A stretch of DNA of 64,000 bases from the NCBI GenBank assembly GCA_018712865.1, contig DVGH01000029.1:1-64000 (forward strand), given 5' to 3'. Position numbers and translations under genes: made by a program. The stretch comes from Scatavimonas merdipullorum. Its GTDB lineage: Bacteria; Bacillota; Clostridia; Oscillospirales; Acutalibacteraceae. Each line of letters begins with the position of its first letter. Position 1 is the first letter of the stretch. Shown here piece after piece: positions 16,699 to 25,153 of this stretch. Below the pieces are notes generated by a model. That model ran no database searches and was not told where the DNA came from. It was given only the letters and a program-made list of their open reading frames with translations.

Positions 16699-17388
16699 CT
16701 ATCGGACTAACTTTGGCATAAATTTCAAATGATCACAGGCGACCAAATCAAACGATATCCCTGCATAAACGCCAATCTGCGCTCTTTTTGCCGCATTGCC
16801 GCCATGCACATGGCCATAATAGCATTTGCGAATGCCGGAATGTATCAGCACATCCAGGATCTCTTTACACGGGGTATTTGCATAAACCGGGGGATAATGC
16901 AGAAAAACAACCGGTTCCAGCTGCAGGCTGCGCGCCTGCTCAATAGAGGCTTTTAATCTGCCTACTTCCCTATACAATACTTTTTTATCTGCATCGTTTT
17001 CCGCATCATAATACCAGCCTCTTGTTCCGCACACAGCGTAACCGCCGGCCGCATAAGCGTTGTTAAAAAGAATAGACATACTGTCAAAGCCGTTTTCGCA
17101 CAGGAAAGCGTCCATTTTCTTTTTTGTGCACCACCAGTAATCGTGATTCCCTTTCAGCAAAAGTTTTCTGCCCGGAAGGCTGTGAATAAACTGGAAATCC
17201 GCATAGGTTTCCTGCAGCTTCATGGCCCATGAAATATCGCCGCCAATCACGACGGTGTCATTTTCAGTAACAACGCTGCGCCAGTTTTTCTCTAAACGGG
17301 AAACGTAATCCTTCCAGCCGCTGAAGACATCCATCGGCTTGTCCGTACCAAGGGAAAGGTGTAAATCTGCAATTGCAAACAAAGACAT
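16699..17388 (-). CDS. Metallophosphoesterase of the calcineurin-like family
   Basis: The 229-aa protein has the five metal-binding signatures of the family in order: ADLHLS (about 6-11), GGDISWAM (about 50), GNHDYWW (about 83), a FLHYPP histidine and GHVHGG (about 190). These proteins hydrolyse phosphate esters with two metal ions; the specific substrate is unknown. The ATG at 17388 lies six bases past the thrC stop, and an alternative TTG at 17397 overlaps that stop. GGGG lies ten bases before the ATG. It is the last gene after thrC and is probably translated together with it. Confidence 0.85.
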   Translation of the reverse strand: MSLFAIADLHLSLGTDKPMDVFSGWKDYVSRLEKNWRSVVTENDTVVIGGDISWAMKLQETYADFQFIHSLPGRKLLLKGNHDYWWCTKKKMDAFLCENGFDSMSILFNNAYAAGGYAVCGTRGWYYDAENDADKKVLYREVGRLKASIEQARSLQLEPVVFLHYPPVYANTPCKEILDVLIHSGIRKCYYGHVHGGNAAKRAQIGVYAGISFDLVACDHLKFMPKLVR

Positions 17389-17393
17389 AACAA

Positions 17394-18902
17394 TCAAAGC
17401 CCCAAGGTTTGCAATACATACTGCGGCATACCTTCCGGCGTAGTAGCACCGGTAAAGCGCACAGGGTTGCCTTTCAGCCCGGCCAGCGGAGCAGGTATCT
17501 CCACCCCTGTTATTGCATGCAGACGGTCAACCATGGAAAATTCATCCTCCGGCATCTGACAATCAGGCGCAAGCGCCTGCAAAACACTTTTTGAAAATTT
17601 ATACGGACTTGCCGTAGAAGCAAGCACCGCCGGCGTATTCTGGTCGCCCGTCTGCTCCAGGTATTGTTGATATACGTTAACAGCCACCGCCGTATGGGTG
17701 TCACATAAATACCGACAATCTTCAAACAGCGTGCGAATGGTCGCCTTGGTCTGCGTGTCGTTGCAAAAGGCGCCAAAAAACAGCTGTGTAATTTTTTCAT
17801 ACACATCGTCGCCCACCGTATAACGCCCCTGTGTTTTGAGCTGCGTCATCCAGTTTTTCACAGATATGTCGTTTTCGCCGCTTAAGTGATACAAAAGCCT
17901 TTCCAGATTGCTGGAAACCAGAATATCCATCGAAGGGGAAACCGTTGTAAAAAATTGTCTGTCCTTATTGTATTCGCCCGTACGGATAAAATCTGTCAGG
18001 ACATGATTGGCATTGGAAGCACAAATGAATTTTTTTACAGGAAGCCCCATGCAGTATGCATAATAGGACGCAAGAATATTACCAAAATTCCCCGTGGGGA
18101 CAACCACGTTGATTTTTTCATCCGCTTTTGCCTTTCCCGTGTTTACAAGATCGCACCATGCAGAAAAATAATAGACAATCTGCGGCAGCAGGCGCCCCCA
18201 GTTAATGGAGTTTGCACTGGAAAAAAGCATATGATTCTGTTTAAGCGCACGTATGATCTCCGGCGTGGTAAAAATCTTTTTGACGCCCGTCTGCGCGTCG
18301 TCAAAATTCCCCCGAATGCCACACACATAAACATTTTTGCCCTGCTGGGTAACCATTTGGTGCTTTTGCATGGGGCTTACGCCGTTTTGCGGATAAAAAA
18401 CAATGATTTTTGTGCCGTTTACATCCTTAAACCCTTCCAGTGCGGCCTTGCCCGTGTCGCCGGAAGTCGCAACAAGTATGACCGCTTCCTTCCCCTTACA
18501 GGTTTTTTCCATAGATTTCGTAAGCAGATGTGGCAAAAGCTGAAGCGCCATGTCTTTAAACGCACAGGTTGGGCCATGCCAAAGCTCCAGCATATGCAGC
18601 GTTGTTCCCCTGCTATCCAGAGAAACAATCGGCGCCGGGTTTTCTGCGCCAAATTTTTCTTTTGTATAAGCTTGCTCTACACAGCTGCTGATTTCTTCTT
18701 TTGTAAAGTCCTGTAAAAAATCCTGCAGGATTTTTTTTGCCCTTCCACGGTAGTCAAGCTTTAAAAGCGCATCCAGATCCTCTTTTCCATAAACAGGAAT
18801 TTCGGCGGGGACAAACAATCCTCCATCTTCAGAAATCCCCTGTGCAATTGCCTGCGCGGCAGATACAGATACCTTTTTATCAGTCGTGCTGTTATACGTC
18901 AT
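17394..18902 (-). CDS. thrC: Threonine synthase, long form
   Basis: Threonine synthase converts O-phosphohomoserine to L-threonine with PLP. The 502-aa protein is of the longer class also seen in E. coli relatives and fungi, with the N-terminal motif YNSTTDKK, PLP-binding K116 in GPTCAFKDMALQ, and the GDTGKAALEG and PTGNFGNILA phosphate loops. The ATG at 18902 is chosen because AAAGGAAGGAAG precedes it; the 25 codons upstream belong to the 5' leader. Other threonine genes (hom, thrB) are not in this window. A good promoter lies inside the end of the upstream dipeptidase gene. Confidence 0.95.
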   Translation of the reverse strand: MTYNSTTDKKVSVSAAQAIAQGISEDGGLFVPAEIPVYGKEDLDALLKLDYRGRAKKILQDFLQDFTKEEISSCVEQAYTKEKFGAENPAPIVSLDSRGTTLHMLELWHGPTCAFKDMALQLLPHLLTKSMEKTCKGKEAVILVATSGDTGKAALEGFKDVNGTKIIVFYPQNGVSPMQKHQMVTQQGKNVYVCGIRGNFDDAQTGVKKIFTTPEIIRALKQNHMLFSSANSINWGRLLPQIVYYFSAWCDLVNTGKAKADEKINVVVPTGNFGNILASYYAYCMGLPVKKFICASNANHVLTDFIRTGEYNKDRQFFTTVSPSMDILVSSNLERLLYHLSGENDISVKNWMTQLKTQGRYTVGDDVYEKITQLFFGAFCNDTQTKATIRTLFEDCRYLCDTHTAVAVNVYQQYLEQTGDQNTPAVLASTASPYKFSKSVLQALAPDCQMPEDEFSMVDRLHAITGVEIPAPLAGLKGNPVRFTGATTPEGMPQYVLQTLGL

Positions 18903-18979
18903 TCTTTTCTTCCTTCCTTTCCAAAAGACGCGCAGGCAGGGTGGCAAACACTGCCGCACCATACGCTTTCTAAGCATAC

Positions 18980-19008
18980 ATTTTATAACATAACTTACAA
19001 CTTGTCAA
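18980..19008 (-). promoter_or_regulatory. Promoter for thrC
   Basis: On the minus strand TTGACA (19008-19003) is followed after 17 bp by TAAAAT (18985-18980). The -35 box lies within the last codons of the dipeptidase gene. The resulting thrC leader is about 70 nt. Confidence 0.65.
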
Positions 19009-19930
19009 AGTTTTCACAAAATTGGGCCGCATTTTCAAAAAAAACTTTCCGCAGCAGCGTTTCACGGTAATTATGCCGCAAAAAATATGTATACAACCCC
19101 TCCATATCTGCAATCCCTTTTATTCCGTCCGGCATATCCGTTCCATCAAAATCGCTGCCTATGCAAACTGTATTTTCTCCGCCCAAAGACAAAAAATGTT
19201 CTATATGGGAAAGAATATCCGCAAAACCGGCTTTTTCATCCTGACGCAGAAAGCTTCTGCAAAAATTAATGCCGACAACGCCGCCTTTGTCGCGGATCAT
19301 ACAAAACTGCTCATCTGTCAGGTTGCGCGGATGGTTACATATATGGCGTGCATTGGAATGACTGGCAACAAACGGTCTTTTTGCCGTTTCCGCCACATCG
19401 TAAAATAAGTGTTCGCTAGCATGCGACAGGTCTGCAACCACGCCGTTTTTCTCCATCTCCTGCAATGCGGCACGGCCAAATGGCTTAAGGCCGCCTTTTC
19501 CGGGAGCAAGGCATCCATACCCAAGCTCGTTTTCTCCGTTCCAGGTAAGCGTCATCATGCGTACACCGAGCGCACGGAGCTTTTTTATGTTCTGAAGCTT
19601 TCCTGCAAGCGCAGCGCCGCCTTCTACTGTTAAAACAATTCCAGCAGCAGAGGCTTCCTGCACCTTTTTTATTTCTCTGCCCGTCTCTATTTTTCGTATT
19701 TGGCCGCCTGTACATTTCAATTGCTGTTCCAGCATTTCTGCGCATTGCAAAACAAAAAGGAAGGCCTGTTCCCCGCGCATCGTATCTGGGATCCAAACCG
19801 CCATGCACTGGATCCACGGCCTGATAGTCTGCGCTTTTTTAAAAGAAATATGAAAATGGTTGTCTGTCAAACACTCTTTTTCCGTTGCCGCCCTATACAG
19901 CGTGTCACAGTGCAGATCAAAAAGCTGCAT
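18995..19930 (-). CDS. Membrane dipeptidase family protein (peptidase M19)
   Basis: The 311-aa protein belongs to the renal dipeptidase family of zinc amidohydrolases that cleave dipeptides, including some with D-amino acids. Metal-ligand motifs are visible: DLHCDTL near the N-terminus, the bridging Glu in TVEGGAAL (about 110), the His in VADLSHAS and VASHSNAR, and GSDFDGTD near residue 265. No signal peptide is present, so it is likely cytosolic. The ATG at 19930 has GGAGGAGG just before it, within the end of yraN, giving a 14-bp overlap. Exact substrate is unknown. Confidence 0.9.
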   Translation of the reverse strand: MQLFDLHCDTLYRAATEKECLTDNHFHISFKKAQTIRPWIQCMAVWIPDTMRGEQAFLFVLQCAEMLEQQLKCTGGQIRKIETGREIKKVQEASAAGIVLTVEGGAALAGKLQNIKKLRALGVRMMTLTWNGENELGYGCLAPGKGGLKPFGRAALQEMEKNGVVADLSHASEHLFYDVAETAKRPFVASHSNARHICNHPRNLTDEQFCMIRDKGGVVGINFCRSFLRQDEKAGFADILSHIEHFLSLGGENTVCIGSDFDGTDMPDGIKGIADMEGLYTYFLRHNYRETLLRKVFFENAAQFCENFDKL

Positions 19931-20303
19931 ATTCCTCCTCCTGGCCAAAAGCATTTAAAATATACCGGATTTCCACAGGCTTGCCGTCTGATGGAGAAAC
20001 CCACACCTCTGCAACATCAAAGCGCGGCTGAAGCGCAGTGTTTATCTGTTGCAAATAAATAAAGGCCGTTTTTATCAGTTTTTGCTGTTTTGTTCTGGTA
20101 ACAGCCTCTTCCGGTCGGGATATTGCGCCTTTTTTTCTTGTTTTCACTTCTACAAAGGCCAGCACACCGTTTTTTTCGGCAATCAGGTCAATTTCTCCAT
20201 AGCGCGAATGGAAGTTCCTTGCTTTCATTATATAGCCGTTTTGCAGAAGGTATTCCGCAACATACTGTTCCCCGTGCATACCAGTTTCTTTTTTCTGATC
20301 CAT
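19917..20303 (-). CDS. yraN: YraN family (UPF0102) putative endonuclease
   Basis: A 128-aa member of UPF0102, a small family with the Holliday-junction-resolvase/endonuclease-like fold. The nuclease-type motif is visible as GEIDLIAEKNGVLAFVEVKTRKK (motif E-x-D then ExK, residues about 36-57). The biological role is not established. It follows rnhB after 6 bp, a very common pairing. Confidence 0.92.
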   Translation of the reverse strand: MDQKKETGMHGEQYVAEYLLQNGYIMKARNFHSRYGEIDLIAEKNGVLAFVEVKTRKKGAISRPEEAVTRTKQQKLIKTAFIYLQQINTALQPRFDVAEVWVSPSDGKPVEIRYILNAFGQEEEYAAF

Positions 20304-20309
20304 ACCTTT

Positions 20310-20924
20310 TTACTCCGGTAAAATTTTCTTAAGAAAAGAGCGCCTATGTACCGGGCTGGGCCCATAAGAAAGCAAAAGGTCGCGGTGCAGCTTTGTACCA
20401 TAGCCCTTATGCTTTTCAAACTGGTACTGCGGGTATGTGTGTGAAAGTTCCAGCATCAGGCGGTCACGGCTTACTTTTGCAAGGATAGACGCTGCCGCAA
20501 TCGACAAGGAACGCCCGTCGCCCTTAATAACCGTTTTGCATGGAATTTTAAGCGGCGGTTTTTGGTTGCCGTCTACCAGCGCATAATCTGCCTGTACAGG
20601 CAACCCTTCCTGCGCACGTTTCATCGCAAGCAGTGCCGCGTTGAGGATATTCATCCTTTCAATTTCCTCCACAGACGCCCATCCTACCGACCATGCGACC
20701 GCCTGGCTTTTAATTCTTTCAAAAAGCTGCTCTCGCTTTTTCTCTGTAAGCTTTTTAGAGTCATTCACCCCTTCCAGGATCGTTCCTCTTTCAAATATTA
20801 CAGCGCCGGCGCAAACGGGACCTGCAAGCGGTCCTCTTCCGGCTTCGTCAATACCGCACACGGAAAGATAGCCGTTGTGATATGCCTCTTCCTCCAATTG
20901 TAACCATTGTATCGGTTCCATCGA
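20310..20924 (-). CDS. rnhB: Ribonuclease HII
   Basis: RNase HII removes RNA from RNA/DNA hybrids, including single ribonucleotides in DNA. The 204-aa protein has the DEDD active site: D25 and E26 in CGIDEAGRGPLAGP, then Asp in YALVDGN and a later Asp in SKVSRDRLM. The ATG at 20924 is chosen since AAGGTGGGG lies directly upstream; the TTG at 20942 has no such support. It lies 20 bp after rbgA, as in many Firmicutes (ylqF-rnhB). Confidence 0.96.
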   Translation of the reverse strand, partial: SMEPIQWLQLEEEAYHNGYLSVCGIDEAGRGPLAGPVCAGAVIFERGTILEGVNDSKKLTEKKREQLFERIKSQAVAWSVGWASVEEIERMNILNAALLAMKRAQEGLPVQADYALVDGNQKPPLKIPCKTVIKGDGRSLSIAAASILAKVSRDRLMLELSHTYPQYQFEKHKGYGTKLHRDLLLSYGPSPVHRRSFLKKILPE

Positions 20925-20944
20925 ACCCCACCTTTTTTGCAATT

Positions 20945-21817
20945 TTATACATTCTCAGCCCGTTCCAGCGTGATCGTGCCGAGCTTGGCCGATCTGTATT
21001 CGTCCAACAGTATATTTGCAGCGCGCAACGTATCTGCCTGTCCGCCTGCCATCAGCATTCCCCTCTTTTTGGCTATAAGCTGTAAAAGCGCATAACCGTC
21101 AAGCGGCGCAAGCTCTTCTTTTAAAAGCTTAAATCTTGCAAGAAATTTGTCCGTAGGGCATACCTTTAAAACCTCCAGCAAGCGCACTGCCAACAGTTCC
21201 ACGTCTATAATCTGGTCTTTTACCGCACCGGTAAACGCCAACTTCTCACCAACCTTTGGATCGTCAAATTTTGGCCATAAAACACCTGGCGTATCTAAAA
21301 TTTCAAAGCCCTGTCCAATAGAATACCACTGGTTTCCTCTTGTCACGCCTGGGCGGTCTTCCGCCTTTGCGCGGCTTTTTCTGGCCATTCTGTTAATGAA
21401 AGAAGACTTTCCAACATTGGGGATCCCTACGACCATCACGCTAATTGTACGTCCCGTTATCCCCTTTTCGGCTTGCTTCTTTATTTTGTCAGAAAGCAAT
21501 TGCCGGACAGCCGGAATAAACGCAGAAACACCTCTGCCGGACTTACAGTCGATTGCAATCGCTTTCTTCCCCGTCTTTTGGAAATATGCAATCCAGCGCT
21601 GCGTTTCCCGGCTGTCCGCCATGTCGCATTTATTTAGCAGGATCAGCCTGGGCTTATTGCCGATCAGCTTGTCAAGCTCCGGATTCCGGCTGCTGTATGG
21701 GATCCTTGCGTCCACGATCTCCGCCACGGCGTCAACCAGCTTAAGAGAAGCCTGTATTTTTCGTTTTGTTTTTGTCATATGGCCCGGAAACCATTGGATG
21801 TTTTGCATAGTACTCAA
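20945..21817 (-). CDS. rbgA: Ribosome biogenesis GTPase RbgA (YlqF)
   Basis: RbgA is a circularly permuted GTPase needed for 50S maturation. The motif order here is G4 (LLNKCDMAD), then G1 (GIPNVGKSS), then G3 (DTPGVLWPK), which is the permuted order. The N-terminal IQWFPGHMTKTKR is the family signature, and a C-terminal helical domain of the ANTAR-like type follows. I favour the TTG at 21817, with AAGGTG six bases upstream, over the ATG three codons later (21808), which has poorer spacing. It is downstream of the two signal peptidase genes, as in the rplS-lepB-ylqF-rnhB order of Firmicutes. Confidence 0.95.
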   Translation of the reverse strand: MSTMQNIQWFPGHMTKTKRKIQASLKLVDAVAEIVDARIPYSSRNPELDKLIGNKPRLILLNKCDMADSRETQRWIAYFQKTGKKAIAIDCKSGRGVSAFIPAVRQLLSDKIKKQAEKGITGRTISVMVVGIPNVGKSSFINRMARKSRAKAEDRPGVTRGNQWYSIGQGFEILDTPGVLWPKFDDPKVGEKLAFTGAVKDQIIDVELLAVRLLEVLKVCPTDKFLARFKLLKEELAPLDGYALLQLIAKKRGMLMAGGQADTLRAANILLDEYRSAKLGTITLERAENV

Positions 21818-21867
21818 ATAGAACACCTTCTTAAACAAACAGGGACGCACTGCAAGTGCGCCCATAG

Positions 21868-22401
21868 TTATGTATATAAATATTTTATATTTTGCAACGG
21901 GAAAACAACAACCTGCGCTTTTCCCAGTATATCGTCCTGGTCAATAAGCCCAATCTGCACATCGCGGCTATCCTTGGAAATGGTGCGGTTATCCCCCATA
22001 ACAAACAGCTTTCCCTGCGGTATTACATATGGAAAATCCCAGTTTACACCGCCGACGGTTAGATCTTTGATATAAGGTTCATTGAGCAAAATACCGTCTA
22101 CAATGACGTCACCCGTTTTGCTGTCAATCTTTAAGGTTTGTCCCTGTGTTGCAATCACACGCTTGATCAGGGGCGCGTCAAAATTCTCCCCGTGGCTGAT
22201 CGCAACAATATCGCCGGCCACAGGTGTGTAAAAAAGATTTGTAATCAAAACCTTGTCGCCGTTTTGCAGAGTGTCCATCATAGAAGGCCCGTCTACATTG
22301 ACCATCCGTACTGCAAAAACAATGAGCAAAATGGCAACGCAAAACGCGCAGATAATAGGCTTAAGCCATTCATAACAGACGGATACAGCTTTCTTTTTCA
22401 T
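21868..22401 (-). CDS. lepB: Signal peptidase I, second copy
   Basis: A 177-aa type I signal peptidase that releases secreted proteins from the membrane. One N-terminal transmembrane helix (about 17-36) is followed by the catalytic domain with Ser40 (GPSMMDTL) and Lys80 (IKRVIATQGQ), plus GDNRTISKDSR. The single helix is typical of Gram-positive Sip enzymes. It lies 11 bp after another signal peptidase gene; the two are clearly related but differ in length and N-terminus. Confidence 0.95.
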   Translation of the reverse strand: MKKKAVSVCYEWLKPIICAFCVAILLIVFAVRMVNVDGPSMMDTLQNGDKVLITNLFYTPVAGDIVAISHGENFDAPLIKRVIATQGQTLKIDSKTGDVIVDGILLNEPYIKDLTVGGVNWDFPYVIPQGKLFVMGDNRTISKDSRDVQIGLIDQDDILGKAQVVVFPLQNIKYLYT

Positions 22402-22412
22402 AAAAAACTTCC

Positions 22413-23096
22413 CTATTCGTATAATGAAGAAAACCTGTTAAAGGGGAACAGAATAAATTCCGCTTTTCCAATGATGTCGTCCTCTGCAATCAGCCCCACC
22501 TGATGCGAACGGCTATCCAAAGAATTATTGCGGTTATCTCCCATTACAAAAACCATGCCCTCCGGTACCTGGATCGGGTTATCTGTTGTATAAATATCTT
22601 TTTTCAACATGGGTTCCTTTATGTATGGCTCTTCAATAATAACGCCATCGACAATCACCTGGTTTTTATCATAGTCAATTTCCACTGTTTGCCCGGCTGT
22701 TGCAATCACACGTTTGACAATTGGCGTTTGGTATTCCTGCCCGTGGCTGACAATGACAACATCGCCGTTTTGCGGCGTATATAATAAGCTTGTAACAAAA
22801 AGCTTGTCCTTATGATGCAGTGTGTCCATCATCGATTCACCCTCTACATCGACCAGTCTGAACACAAAGGTAAGAAGCAAAACCACAATCACCAGTGCCG
22901 TTGCAAGGGCCTGCAGCCATTCAAAGCATACGCCTGCGGCCCCACGGCGCTCTTCATCACGCTTGTTTTGCTCTGTTTCAGGGCCAAATACAGCCGTCGT
23001 AAGCAAGCCGTCTGCCTGTTCCTTTTCTGCATAAGACAGGTCATCCTTATACGCCTCGTCCGGCAAAATTTTAAAATCGTATTCGCTTTTCTTCAT
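22413..23096 (-). CDS. lepB: Signal peptidase I, first copy with a long cytosolic N-terminus
   Basis: A 227-aa type I signal peptidase. An acidic, charged region of about 60 residues precedes the single membrane helix (about 66-84). Catalytic Ser88 (GESMMDTL) and Lys128 (IVKRVIAT) are present, with the GDNRNNSLDSR box. The long cytosolic extension is absent from its tandem partner and could bind another protein. GGGGGTG precedes the ATG. It lies after the rplS terminator, so some expression may depend on readthrough or a weak promoter near a TATAAT at about 23113-23118. Confidence 0.95.
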   Translation of the reverse strand: MKKSEYDFKILPDEAYKDDLSYAEKEQADGLLTTAVFGPETEQNKRDEERRGAAGVCFEWLQALATALVIVVLLLTFVFRLVDVEGESMMDTLHHKDKLFVTSLLYTPQNGDVVIVSHGQEYQTPIVKRVIATAGQTVEIDYDKNQVIVDGVIIEEPYIKEPMLKKDIYTTDNPIQVPEGMVFVMGDNRNNSLDSRSHQVGLIAEDDIIGKAEFILFPFNRFSSLYE

Positions 23097-23126
23097 ACTG
23101 GCACCCCCAAATTATACGGATATAGC

Positions 23127-23150
23127 AAAAAAGGGACATAACGTCCCTTT
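23127..23150 (-). terminator. Terminator behind rplS
   Basis: AAAGGGAC (23130-23137) and GTCCCTTT (23143-23150) form an 8-bp stem with a 5-nt loop. On the minus strand the stem runs into TTTTTTGC. It follows the rplS stop by 12 bp. Confidence 0.75.
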
Positions 23151-23162
23151 GTGCGTTTGATA

Positions 23163-23507
23163 TTAGCGGATCTGTTCTTTAACCTTAGCTGCCTTACCAA
23201 CTCTGTCGCGCAGGTAATACAGCTTGCTTCTGCGCACTTTACCGCACCTGACAACCTGTACATCCTTAACATTGGGAGAATGAACGGGGAAAACCCTTTC
23301 TACACCAACGCCGTAAGACACGCGCCTTACCGTAAAGGTTTCAGCAATACCGCTTCCCTTTCTGGCGATGACCGTACCTTCAAACATCTGGATTCTTTCC
23401 CTGTCGCCTTCGCGAATATTCACGCTTACGCGCACCGTGTCCCCGATGGCAAACTGGGGCAGCTCACTTTTTAAAGAATCTGCTGCAATTGATTTGAGTG
23501 CATCCAT
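23163..23507 (-). CDS. rplS: Ribosomal protein L19
   Basis: The 114-aa protein is 50S subunit protein L19, at the interface with the 30S subunit. Family motifs are FAIGDTVRVSVNIREGDRER-type N-terminal sequence, FEGTVIARKGSGIAETFTVR and the basic C-terminus with RRSKLYYLRDRVGKAA. AGGAGG lies before the ATG. It has its own promoter and a structured leader upstream. Confidence 0.98.
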   Translation of the reverse strand: MDALKSIAADSLKSELPQFAIGDTVRVSVNIREGDRERIQMFEGTVIARKGSGIAETFTVRRVSYGVGVERVFPVHSPNVKDVQVVRCGKVRRSKLYYLRDRVGKAAKVKEQIR

Positions 23508-23514
23508 TTACTAT

Positions 23515-23630
23515 ATTCCTCCTAAAATTTCAGACATTCTTACCTGTTCGGCAGAGGACTGCCCGCTTCAATGTCTCGGTAAAAACCGGGCCGTTGACTC
23601 CCATTGGTTGCCCAACGGATTTCAAATGCC
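23515..23630 (-). ncRNA. Probable L19 ribosomal-protein leader
   Basis: The roughly 115-nt untranslated stretch between the promoter and rplS folds locally: GTTGGGCAAC, CGGTTTTTACCG and GGCAGTCCTCTGCC are short hairpins in order. A structured L19 leader that allows autoregulation is known in B. subtilis and relatives. I assign this by position and structure, not by a covariance search. Confidence 0.55.
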
Positions 23631-23635
23631 CGATT

Positions 23636-23664
23636 ATTATAGCATAATACATCGTAAGTTGCAA
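23636..23664 (-). promoter_or_regulatory. Promoter for rplS
   Basis: TTGCAA (23664-23659) and TATAAT (23641-23636) with a 17-bp spacer; the -10 is preceded by TGC, so it also has the extended element. It lies in the 176-bp gap between rluD and rplS. Confidence 0.85.
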
Positions 23665-23683
23665 GAGTTTTTTTGCAATGGTG

Positions 23684-24604
23684 CTATGTATCTTTTGCAA
23701 GTCTTTGTAAAAATTGCGCAAAGTAAGCGGGCAAAGGCGACGTAAACTCCATATAGGTTCCCCGTAGCGGATGTACAAAGCCTATTTTCCAAGCGTGCAG
23801 GCACTGGCCATTTAGCCCCTGCGCTGTTTTTTTCGGCCCGTATACCGGGTCACCCGCAACAGGATGGCCAATATATGCCATATGCACGCGGATCTGATGC
23901 GTTCGTCCGGTTTCCAGGCGCACCAGTAAATGTGTAAAGCCTGTATAACGCCCTAAAACAGTATAATGCGTAACCGCGTGCCTTGCGTTTTTTTGCGTGA
24001 CCGCCATTTTTTTGCGATCCACGGGATGGCGGCCTATCGGTGCCGTAATCGTTGCGGCGTCCTGCCGAATGTTCCCGTGCACCACTGTCTGATATTCCCT
24101 GGTAAAGCTATGCTCCTTAATTTGCGCAGCAAGGCCGCGGTGTGCAGCGTCGTTCTTTGCAACGACCAGCAGCCCGCTTGTATCCTTGTCTATACGGTGC
24201 ACAATTCCAGGGCGTAAAACCCCGTTGATACCGGAAAGGGAACCCTTACAGTGGTATAAAAGCGCATTAACCAGCGTTTTGTCAAAATTGCCTGCTGCCG
24301 GATGCACAACCATCCCCTGGGGCTTATTTACCACAAGCAACGCGTCATCCTCATATACAATATCAAGCGGAATGTTTTCTGCTTCAACCTGCAGCGCGAC
24401 AGGCTGCGGAATCTCTATTTCCACCATACTGCCTTCCTGCAGCTTATCGCTTTTAGAGGCCTGCTTGCCATTTACCCACACATGTCCTTCTTCCATAAGC
24501 TTTACAAGAAAGCTGCGCGTCTGATCCGGCAAATTACGCGCCAAAAATTTATCAATACGCACGCCGCTGTCGTCGGCCTGTGCAAAAAAAACATGTTTAT
24601 TCAT
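23684..24604 (-). CDS. rluD: Ribosomal large subunit pseudouridine synthase, RluD type
   Basis: The 306-aa protein has an N-terminal S4 RNA-binding domain (about 15-75) and a pseudouridine synthase domain with the signature HRIDKDTSG (146-154), in which D149 is the catalytic aspartate. It would isomerise uridines in 23S rRNA; RluD-like or YlyB-like specificity cannot be resolved by sequence alone. Its ATG overlaps the lspA stop by 8 bp. Downstream of lspA is the usual place of this gene (ylyB) in Firmicutes. Confidence 0.94.
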   Translation of the reverse strand: MNKHVFFAQADDSGVRIDKFLARNLPDQTRSFLVKLMEEGHVWVNGKQASKSDKLQEGSMVEIEIPQPVALQVEAENIPLDIVYEDDALLVVNKPQGMVVHPAAGNFDKTLVNALLYHCKGSLSGINGVLRPGIVHRIDKDTSGLLVVAKNDAAHRGLAAQIKEHSFTREYQTVVHGNIRQDAATITAPIGRHPVDRKKMAVTQKNARHAVTHYTVLGRYTGFTHLLVRLETGRTHQIRVHMAYIGHPVAGDPVYGPKKTAQGLNGQCLHAWKIGFVHPLRGTYMEFTSPLPAYFAQFLQRLAKDT

Positions 24605-25088
24605 TTTCTTTTATCGATGAACGCAGCGTTTCTTTTTTTTGAAAAAAGTCCGATACAAAGAAAATATAGATCACAAACAGGATTGTCCCGGCCGTTATGC
24701 AATAATCGGCAAAATTGCATACGGGCGGAAAAAAGGAAAGCTGGATATAATCTATTACATATCCCAAAAAGACTCTGTCGATCAGGTTCCCGATCCCACC
24801 GCCAATGATCATGCCGGCAGAAATAAAAAACAGCTTACTTTTTGTTTTTGTACGAAATAGCGCAATGATAAAAATGAGGATGACCACCGCTGTAAGAGAA
24901 ATAAAGATCCATCGTTGATTTTCCAGCAAACCAAAGGCGGCACCCTTATTTTCTACGTATACAAAACGGAGCAGTGGGTCGATTACCGTTACCGCGCCGT
25001 CCACCTTAATGGTATTGACAACAAGAAGCTTTAACAGCTGGTCTATCAAAATAACTGCGCCGGCAAGGATAAGGGCCAAAGCCGCCAT
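24597..25088 (-). CDS. lspA: Lipoprotein signal peptidase (SPase II)
   Basis: LspA cleaves signal peptides of lipoproteins after lipid attachment. The 163-aa protein has four predicted membrane helices and the two catalytic aspartates, D114 in GNLIDR and D138 in NFADY. The ATG at 25088 has GGAGGG six bases upstream, so the frame upstream of it is not coding. It lies 65 bp after ileS. Confidence 0.96.
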   Translation of the reverse strand: MAALALILAGAVILIDQLLKLLVVNTIKVDGAVTVIDPLLRFVYVENKGAAFGLLENQRWIFISLTAVVILIFIIALFRTKTKSKLFFISAGMIIGGGIGNLIDRVFLGYVIDYIQLSFFPPVCNFADYCITAGTILFVIYIFFVSDFFQKKETLRSSIKENE

Positions 25089-25153
25089 AGTAATCCCTCC
25101 ATAGAAACGCGCGGTGCATCCAGATAGCTGTCTTAGACACACCGCACTTTATA

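Noticed and set aside
17886..18716. 276-codon open frame antisense to thrC
   Set aside because: It has no start signal and no family resemblance, and thrC explains the sequence.
23100..23126. A promoter for the first signal peptidase gene at the TATAAT near 23113
   Set aside because: There is no -35 hexamer at a usable distance and no TGn extension, so it is not listed as a feature.
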